From: Euglena gracilis
Lineage: Eukaryota; Euglenida; Euglenophyceae; Euglenales
DNA: 64,000 nt
NCBI GenBank assembly: GCA_039621445.1
Contig: CP154957.1
Coordinates: 3,218,504-3,282,503 of the forward strand
Direction of reading: 5' to 3'
The translations under genes were made by a program, and so were the position numbers. Position 1 is the stretch's first letter, and every line of letters starts with the position of its first letter. Below the pieces are notes generated by a model. It searched no databases. It worked only from the letters and a program-made list of their open reading frames with translations, and had not been told where the DNA came from. Below are positions 58,701-64,000 of this stretch, piece by piece.

Positions 58701-60224
58701 GTCGCCGCCCGTGCTTGGCACCCACCGGACTTCGTGATCCCTAATCTCTTCATTCCGCCACGGCCTCTCAGTCCGAGCTAAACCTTTTTGTTGAGGATTG
58801 CATTTTCTGAATGCTGTTTGTAGTAGTTTTTTTTTTGGTTTCGGAAATCCCCCGCAGGGATGTTCTCGACAAGCTAGCTCAGTGTGCGACTTAGGCGGCC
58901 GAATTTGCACTTAAGCTTTTTATTTTGATTTGCGCACTTGCGCAAATTTCTGATTTTTTTGATTCTCTTTTGATTCGGCTGTATGACCCCGGGTGGTTTG
59001 AAAACACGTTGACAAGAGAGTGCAAAAAATGAGCAAAATTCTGTTTTTGGCAGTATGACCCCCGGGACTTTGGCGAAAAATGGTGTTTTTGGGGTGTCTG
59101 AAAATGGACTTTGTACGTCGAAACCCCCGGGACCTTGCCGGCCAAAAGGGGAAAAAAATGCAAAAAAGCGGCAAAGGAACGGGACCTTTACTGCCCTTGT
59201 TGCTTCTTTCGGCTGTGTCCCCGGGTGAGCCCGAACTGCCGGCGGTGTGCGGCCTGGGTGTTTGCCGGACTGTTTTGCTTGCGGCGCGTTGGTGTGGTGT
59301 TTTTGGGCTGTTTGGTTAAAGCGCGGGGAGGAAGTGCCGGGGTGTGTGGGTGTGGTGTGACCAAGCCAGCGGGAATGACATAGGGGAGGGAAGGCAAGTG
59401 TGGGGTGTTGGGCAAGGGAAGCGCAGGGGGGAAGAAGTGGGGTCCGCCGGGAATGAAGGGGACGGGCGTCTCCCACCCGGCTTATACCCGGGATCCGCAC
59501 AACCGGTTGTGTGGCAAAGAACCCTGCAGAAGAAGCCAAACACTGGAAGGACAAAATATTGTGTTTATTTGCCCAAATGCGCGCACCAACATGTTTATGT
59601 TTATTTGCACAATTGCGCAAATAAACATAAACATGTCCTTCAGGGTTTGGGCTTTGGCACCCATGAACTGACGCTGTTGATGAACAGCGTGACAAATGAG
59701 CTGTGAGTGCGCAGACAAACAGGCCGTCCAAGTTGGTGGGTTTGTCACGCTGTTTGTCGACGCGCAAGCTTATGGGCACAAATGCGCGCACAAAACAAAG
59801 TTATGTTTATGCGCGCACTTGCGCAAATGCGCAAACAAACATGTTCTGTGTTTATTTGCGCAAATGTGCAAATAACACAAAGAAGGATGGTGTGACGGAA
59901 ACACAACCGTCAAACACCAGCAGCAGATGTGGTGTATTTGCGCATTTGCGCAAATCACATTGTTTGTGGGCGCAAATGCGCAAATAAACTGCATAAAGAA
60001 AGAAAACAAATGCGCAAATAAAATGCACAAAGAAACTGCACAATTTACATCTGGTTTATTTGCGCATTTGCGCCCACAAACAACGTGATGCGCGCAAATG
60101 CACAAATAAACAACTAATGGAGGAGCAAAAAGCGATTTCATTTGGCGCTCAAACAGCCACCCTCAGTGGCTTCTGAATGGGTTCAACCCAAATGACCACA
60201 CCGTCTCCTCCAGCACATGGTGTT

Positions 60225-60835
60225 ATGGTGCCGTTTTTGGACCATTGACAGGTCCCACAAAAGGTGGAGACAGCGGATCTGCTGAAGGTGGGTGCGCAGC
60301 CACCCAGTAACAGTGCGCGTCCACCGGCACAAATTTTCGGACCCCAAGGGCCCTGCCACTGGCCTGCGGCCTCGGCTCCGCTGCTGCAGCCACATCAGCT
60401 GCTGATGCTTCAGCACCCACCAGACCCGCATCCCCCCCCCCCCCCCCGGTGCAACAACACCCAGTTTTAGCGGCCACGTTATACCCAGCAACTGGGGTGT
60501 GAGACTGGAGTATGACGTGGTGCCAGTGCATGGCAACCGGCAGCCGGAGAAAGGTTGAAGCACCCGTTATTTTGGGTGCAAGGAAGTGTTGAACCTTTAC
60601 CACTGGATTGGGTGCATCAAAGCGGTGGGACTCACTCCCGCCAAATTATGCACAAAAACTGGTGTGTTTTACGTATTTCAAGGGGAAAATGATGGTGAAA
60701 AACCAGAAAATGGACTCCGGACCGACAGATCCGGGTATTTCAGGTGCCAAATTTTGATTTCTTGCAACGCAGTACAGTTGCAGAAAAGGTGTCGAAAAGT
60801 CACAGGTAGTTTGCACGTCATCAACTCATGACGTT
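60225..60835 (+). CDS. Transposon D protein-like segments
   Basis: 60256-60425 gives QVPQKVETADLLKVGAQPP and a Gln/Pro-rich stretch; 60470-60563 gives GHVIPSNWGVRLEYDVVPVH; 60586-60831 gives LYHWIGCIKAVGLTPAKLC and TKTGVFYVFQGENDGEKPEN. These are in different frames with plausible splice points between. They could be exons of the family's transposase or of a captured gene. No domain recognised. Confidence 0.4.
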
Positions 60836-61542
60836 TAACTGCCAAACGAATGAGGCCAAAGGAACAGGCCGTGTGGGCCGGGTAACAGCAGTAAAAATGT
60901 CCACACATAAGGTAGGAAAATTTTGGCCAGTCACATGACGTGTTCCAGTATTACAGCACTGCATTACACAGCGTTAGAGCATTACACACTGCCTCTCACC
61001 ACAAATTTCATCACCACGTAATTGTGGTGCAAATCAACGGTTGGCGTGAGGAATTGCATTCGTAGCCGTCACGGAGGAGGAGATGGTATTGCACAACTGA
61101 TGTTGGTGCGCGCATTTGCGCAAATAAACACAACTTTGTTTGTGTGTGTTTAGGCTCGCTCAAACACATCATTCTGAAGCTGTGTATTAAATGTTTATTT
61201 GCGCATTTGCGCAAATGCGCGCACAAACGTAATTGTGTTTATTTGCGCAATTGCACGCACCAACATGCCCATCACGTTTTAAAACCTCGTAGGGTCATGG
61301 TCCTCATTGGTGTCTTTTAACATGGGAAGTAAAAATACATGTTTATTTGCGCATTTGCGGAAATAAACATAACTTTGGTGGTGCGTGCATTTGCGCAAAT
61401 GCGCACCACCAAATTTGTTTATGGGCGCATTGGCGCCCACAAACACGTCATTTTAACATCATCGGTTTACGTTTTATATGCGCAAATGCGCCCACAAACA
61501 CACATCAGTTGTGTGATGGCTGCCTGACGTAGTCTGTACCAT

Positions 61543-62154
61543 GTGATCTACCGGTGGCGGCAGTATCCAAGTCAGTTCAGCCAGCACGTCAGCACCATTT
61601 CCAAGTGTCGTAACAAGGGGTCAGGGATTTTTTTAAGTTTGGACCCCGGGGGGGGGGGAGGGGGGGGAGGGGGGGTGGGTCCGCTGGACCCCCTCCCCCC
61701 CCCCTGCGGGGTGGCCCCGGCAGGGGGGTGGGATATACTCAGATACTTTTTTTCGCGCCTGCGGCTCCGAAAAATTCTATTTTTAGCACTTGTTCGCACA
61801 AAAAAAAAAAAAAGAAAATATTTTTTTCTTATTTTTTTTTTACCTTTTTTTTTTTTTTTTTTTAACAACTTTCAAACTTTTTTTTTTTGCCCACCATTTT
61901 TTTTTTTTTTTTACATTTTTTTTTGTTTTTCTCATTTTTCTCACCTTTTTTTTTTTATTTTTTTTTTTTTTTCGGCCCCTTTTTTGTGGGTCCCCCGGAC
62001 CCCCCCCCCCCCGGCCCCCAGGGGTGGGGGGGTGGGGGTGGTCCCCCCCTCCCCCCCGGTCTTAAAAAAAAACCCTGCAAGGGGTGTGTGCCTCTCTCCT
62101 GTTTGATGTACAAGAGCACCAATCTCACCCTCTACCCTCTTCGCATCACTTGGT
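61543..62154 (+). CDS. Transposon D exon interrupted by a hAT-like MITE
   Basis: Left of the MITE: QYPSQFSQHVSTISKCRNKG. Right: CVPLSCLMYKSTNLTLYPLR then ITW, ending at TTG|GTAAGC, a good donor. Removing the MITE and one 8-bp duplication joins the two into one frame across KCRNKGCVPLSC. Confidence 0.5.
61622..62077. mobile_element. hAT-like MITE, copy 4
   Basis: Ends CAGGGATTTTTTTAAGTTTG and CTTAAAAAAAAACCCTG; perfect 8-bp duplication CAAGGGGT at 61614 and 62078. Same word order as copy 3, expanded by a poly-pyrimidine run (61840-61976). Confidence 0.9.
61798..61976. repeat. Poly-A then poly-T simple tract
   Basis: An A-rich run at 61800-61820 followed by T-rich DNA with TTCTCAC-type interruptions, inside MITE copy 4. 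Confidence 0.9.
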
Positions 62155-62334
62155 AAGCAACATTTACACCAAACTACTGGGAGTTAATCCCCTCCAATAG
62201 AGGAGTGTCACAGCTCATAATCTGTTCTCCCTGTGCCAGGGTACAGGGTCCAGGAATTTCGTAAAATTTGTCCATTTGCGCAAATGAGCAAATTCTAAAG
62301 AAAAAACCCTTAAGTGCAAATTCGGCCGCCTAAG

Positions 62335-63102
62335 GGCGATTAGGGTGCCGACACGCAAAAGGAGAGTGCTGCGGCACGTTTGGTCACAAAAAATCCATTC
62401 TGTGGCGTGCACGGCACAAAAGTGTGCCTTTTTTTTAAAGCACGCTGATGGAAAAACAGGGTGTGTGGGGGTTCGGCCTCTTGCAAAGTTTTGGGTGTTT
62501 GCAGGGCTTTTCTCTGCTTCGTGCCACGGGAATTTGGGTCCCCAGCACGCAACAGAGGTAAACCCTGGTGTTTGTTTTGCGTAGCATCGAGCTGCTTTGT
62601 GGCTGACTAACTAAACCCGCCCCCCCTTCAAATAATCTGGCGGGGCCTTGCTCGTGGCAGTGGCCGAATAACTTGGCAGGGGCCAGGCAAGAAATTATGG
62701 CTCCAGTAACTTGGCACCCCATTTTAATGCAAACGCATTTTAAGACGCTGAAAAAAAGGACCCAAATAGCCTGGCACGGGGGAAGGCCAAGAAGGTGGTT
62801 CCCATAACTTAGCACCCCGCCAGATTTTTTGGGGAGGGGGGTTTAAAGCATGCGGCACACCCTTTCGTCATCCTCGTCATGACAGAAAACGGCACGGGAA
62901 ACCTTGCGAGACAATTCACACCGGTGTAAGTGCACAGCAGCCTACGTGCCACACTTGTTTTCCTTCCAGACAAATCTGGTCCAGAATGGCCTACACCTGC
63001 TCCCCCTAGGAAACTGTCATGCCTGAGAACCTGCCAGGGTGCCGCCCGGGAAACTGCCCGGTCCCCGTCACCGGCCAAGATGTCAGTATTTGAAGTTTTC
63101 AG
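62335..63102. other. No firm gene; one possible short exon
   Basis: A plus-strand frame near 62875-62930 gives MTENGTGNLARQFTPV before a CACCG|GTGTAAG donor. Repeated CTGGCACNNG/AACTTGGCACCCC words occur between 62640 and 62815. Otherwise nothing recognised. Confidence 0.35.
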
Positions 63103-63206
63103 GGTCCCTGGTACTGGCCAATCTGTCGGCCATTTTTGAGAAGAGGCTCTTTGATATTAAGGACCGCCTCTTGAGGATCGTCCTGAGACCCAAGGGCCGG
63201 ACATCG
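63103..63206 (+). CDS. Possible exon of a further gene
   Basis: Encodes SLVLANLSAIFEKRLFDIKD then RLLRIVLRPKGRTS between TTTTCAG and ACATCG|GTCAGT. A helical, basic, exon-like segment; the family is not recognised. A following short frame from 63410 (MGVAEAEEGTPADIHLF) may be linked. Confidence 0.45.
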
Positions 63207-64000
63207 GTCAGTCCGGGGTCGAAAATTTACCAGTCGAGAAAAACGTCTTTTCTTTTTTGATGTTCTGGGCCAAAATAAGGGCCATTTTTTTCGGCCATTT
63301 ATCTTATGGGCTTTGCATTGAATGTGGTGGCCCAATGGCTCTGTGCAGTCTGCATTTTAGCAAGGCTTTGGCTCTTTAAACCCCCTGCCAAAACTGTTAG
63401 TGCGACAGATGGGAGTTGCTGAAGCTGAAGAAGGTACCCCTGCTGACATTCATTTGTTCAAGGCACGCAAGTGGTATTGAAAATGGGTGTGGATGGTTCA
63501 CATTTTGCTTCAAAGTTTATTGCATACAAATCAGATGAATCCGGTGCCGAAGGTTGCTCAGCTCCGCCTGCCCTGTCACGCACAGCCTCCCCCCCCCCCT
63601 TCATTGGCTTCAGAGATTTATGGGCAAGGACGACTGGCTTGTCCCCTCCAGGCACCTTACCAGCCGGCCAGGACGACCAGGGCCAACTTTTGGCCCATTT
63701 TGGCCCACTTTGGCCATTTCTTTGGCCACTTTTGCTGACTTTTGGCCACCGTTGGCCACCTTTAGGCAACTTTTTGGCCATTTTGGCCTTTTTTTTGCAA
63801 TCAGAAGCAGGCAAAAGTGGCAAAGAGTGGACCAAATTGGACAAAAGGCATTCCACCCCCCCCCCCCCCATTTAAAGCCAACCCGGCTTTATACTTGGGT
63901 GAGATTTCAAGACCATCAGGGGGGAATCAAACTTTCTGGTCAGCCTGTGCAAAATTTCCTTGATTTCAAATGCAGTCAAATACCAATTATAGACCAAAAT
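63207..64000. other. No supported gene
   Basis: TTTTGGCCNCTTTTGGCC reiterations at 63690-63790, a C tract near 63855. Frames at 63487-63700 are open but not convincing. Confidence 0.35.

Larger units (their letters stand above)
58890..62334. mobile_element. Transposon D, CTTAGGCGG TIR family
   Basis: Ends CTTAGGCGGCCGAATTTGCA and its inverse; flanks TGCGA (58885) and GGCGA (62335) are a 5-bp duplication with one change. 3445 bp including a nested 456-bp MITE. Internal palindrome TTTGCGCATTTGCGCAAA in more than twenty copies, many next to AATAAACA. Contains protein-like segments at 60225-60835 and around the nested MITE. Confidence 0.9.

Noticed and set aside
61790-62065. Phe-rich membrane protein
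   Set aside because: Translation of the T-rich tract inside a MITE.

Overview
The window is nuclear DNA of a eukaryote with a repeat-bloated genome. It shows small GC-rich exons scattered through kilobase-scale introns, dense families of small inverted-repeat transposons, microsatellites, and very many homopolymer runs of G or C. A plant-type B3 DNA-binding domain points to the green lineage (green alga or streptophyte); this is an inference and I cannot name the species. No bacterial operon, rRNA, complete tRNA or CRISPR is visible.

Region 1 to 22 kb is essentially all repeats. Two copies of one TIR transposon (T1, 1-2605; T2, 14154-15643) form an occupied/empty pair: T1 carries a 1.46 kb nested insertion with 63-bp satellite blocks, a large hairpin and remains of a zinc-finger gene, and T2 has the same site empty. 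A second, inverted package of the same satellite, hairpin and zinc-finger gene lies at 8.76-9.91 kb. Between them sit several MITE families whose ends are short motifs joined to G tracts, dispersed repeats of 250 bp, an 18-bp satellite built on a CATGATGGCCAT core, and a few protein-like fragments (3.3-3.7 kb, 15.7 kb, and 15.9-16.4 kb on the minus strand).

Region 22.5 to 37.2 kb holds a secreted GH19-type chitinase gene on the plus strand. It has at least eleven recognisable exons, from a signal peptide at 22533 to a stop at 37183. One intron contains a 2.7 kb transposon (A). Region 42.3 to 53 kb holds a plant-type B3 transcription-factor gene in at least ten likely exons, and 54.2 to 58.7 kb holds a chromodomain gene of HP1-like sequence ending in a basic tail. 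The last two could be separate neighbours or one fused gene.

Four elements (A 28828-31562, B 38132-40491, C 53007-53122, D 58890-62334) form one TIR family with CTTAGGCGG ends and 5-bp target duplications. Each large member is filled with its own version of a TTGCGC/GCGCAA palindrome. A hAT-like MITE family (CAGGG ends, 8-bp duplications) is inserted at 47285, 57423, 58183 and 61622; at two of these sites removing the element and one duplication restores a continuous reading frame. At 51.06-51.94 kb TTAGGG and CCCTAA blocks face each other inside a larger inverted repeat. The final 1.6 kb has two possible exons of a further gene.
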